A program made the translations under genes and the position numbers. A DNA stretch of 30,295 bases from Roseovarius mucosus (lineage in GTDB: Bacteria > Pseudomonadota > Alphaproteobacteria > Rhodobacterales > Rhodobacteraceae): positions 1 through 30,295 of the forward strand of contig NZ_CP020476.1 of NCBI RefSeq assembly GCF_002080415.1, in the 5' to 3' direction. Of this stretch, positions 29,549 to 30,295 are shown piece by piece. The notes beneath the pieces were generated by a model. The model did no database searches. It had not been told where the DNA came from and was given only the letters and a program-made list of their open reading frames with translations. Every line of letters starts with the position of its first letter. The stretch's first letter is position 1.

Positions 29549-30295
29549 ATGGCCAGCTACCACCTCTCCGTGAAGACGATCAAACGCAGCGCCGGGCGCT
29601 CTGCCACGGCGGCGGCTGCCTACCGTGTCGGCGAGCGCATCGAGTGCCAGCGCGAAGGTCGCGTCCACGATTACACCCGCAAGCAGGGCATCGAGGAGAC
29701 CTTCATCCTGACCCCGAAGGACGCCCCGGACTGGGCCTCGGACCGGTCCCGCCTCTGGAACGAGGCTGAGGCCAGCGAGACCCGTCGCAACTCCGTCACC
29801 GCCCGCGAATGGGAGCTGGCCCTGCCGTCCGAGATCAGCGCCGAGGCCCGGTCCCAGATCACCCGCGACTTTGCCCAGGAGCTGGTCAGCCGCTACGGCG
29901 TGGCCGTCGATGTGGCGATCCATGCGCCCCACCGCGAAGGCGATCAGCGCAACCATCATGCCCATGTTCTGACCTCCACCCGCAAGCTGGAAGCCGGGGG
30001 CTTCACCACCAAAACCCGCGTGCTCGATTCCGCGAAGACCGGCGGCGTCGAGATCGAGCAGATGCGGGGCCTCTGGGCCGAGTTGCAGAACCGCGCGCTG
30101 GAGCGTGTCGGGGAAGTCGAGCGTGTCGATCACCGGTCGCTTGAGAAGCAGCGCGAGACGGCGCTGGATCGTGGCGACAAGCTGACGGCCGAGGAGCTGG
30201 ACCGCGACCCCGAGCTGAAGCTGGGGCCAGCGGCCAATTCCATGGAGCGGCGCGCGAAAACTGTGGCCGAGCGTCAGGGCCGGGAATACATCCCG
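29549..30295 (+). CDS. mobA: MobQ-type relaxase, N-terminal catalytic part (continues at 1-540)
   Basis: The first 249 residues of a MobA/MobL relaxase. The protein begins MASYHLSVKTIKRSAGRSAT and has the catalytic tyrosine at 25 (AAAAYRVGERIE), matching the RSF1010 MobA position, and the metal-binding histidines in HAPHREGDQRNHHAHVLTST (136, 137, 139). It nicks oriT, stays bound to the 5' end and pilots the strand into the recipient. GAGGGGAGG lies before the ATG. The frame is still open at the last base, which completes a codon, and continues at base 1 if the molecule is circular, for 428 residues in all. It is divergent from traD and reads away from oriT. Confidence 0.93.
   Translation, partial: MASYHLSVKTIKRSAGRSATAAAAYRVGERIECQREGRVHDYTRKQGIEETFILTPKDAPDWASDRSRLWNEAEASETRRNSVTAREWELALPSEISAEARSQITRDFAQELVSRYGVAVDVAIHAPHREGDQRNHHAHVLTSTRKLEAGGFTTKTRVLDSAKTGGVEIEQMRGLWAELQNRALERVGEVERVDHRSLEKQRETALDRGDKLTAEELDRDPELKLGPAANSMERRAKTVAERQGREYIP

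Overview
The window reads as one complete, small, circular accessory plasmid from an alphaproteobacterium, most likely a Rhodobacterales/Paracoccus-type host. Three things support this. The last codon of the window (30293-30295) joins in frame to the first codon (1-3), so the two ends rebuild a single MobQ-type relaxase of about 428 residues. The window carries one full set of plasmid functions: an RPA-type RepA with iterons, a ParA/RHH partition pair, a serine resolvase, and an oriT with TraD and VirD4-like genes. The gene families (RPA RepA, MerF-extended mer operon, bhcB/bhcC) are typical of Rhodobacteraceae. Host assignment is inference; circularity is a strong inference from the reading frame.

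Layout. 29549-30295 plus 1-540 is the relaxase. 530-868 is a small unknown gene converging on it. 1359-2243 is an ArdC-like antirestriction protein followed by a clear terminator. 2559-7351 is a mercury-resistance module: merR reads rightward from a shared MerR-type promoter (19-bp spacer), while merT, merP, a small CC membrane protein, a MerF-like protein, a 45-residue CC peptide, merA and a second flavin disulfide reductase read leftward with start/stop overlaps. 7352-7932 is an IS3-family remnant. 7933-16794 is a metabolic island: bhcC, bhcB, ridA, dadA-like, ridA, a decayed oxidase remnant and a TRAP transporter (dctP-M-Q) read leftward, with a LysR gene divergent. An IS481-like fragment lies at its far side.

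17052-24050 is a defence-like and hypothetical region of more varied base composition: an Abi_2/HEPN abortive-infection protein, a long perfect hairpin, a small membrane protein plus lipoprotein pair, a serine resolvase behind a nested palindrome, an RNxxxH HEPN-like protein, an unrecognised 354-residue protein coupled to a PIN-domain protein, and a restriction-modification pair (BglII/BstYI-like nuclease against an MT-A70 adenine methylase) whose stop codons abut. 24150-25009 is parA plus an RHH partner, flanked by repeated TTTGAGTAAAT boxes. 25027-26112 is repA, with six 18-bp iterons at 26093-26240. 26378-28929 holds a membrane protein, a VirD4-like coupling protein and TraD; 28930-29548 is the oriT region, containing an exact RSF1010-type nic core on the minus strand.

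The genes make sense together as a mobilizable plasmid carrying mercury resistance, phage/plasmid conflict functions and a carbon/nitrogen module. The most interesting point is the metabolic island. It has the aldolase and dehydratase of the beta-hydroxyaspartate cycle but neither the aminotransferase BhcA nor the reductase BhcD; instead it has two RidA imine hydrolases, an FAD amine oxidase and an uptake system. That suggests a shortened route from glycine and glyoxylate, or from imported hydroxyaspartate, to oxaloacetate. The second candidate for something undescribed is the HEPN / unknown / PIN cassette next to the restriction-modification genes.
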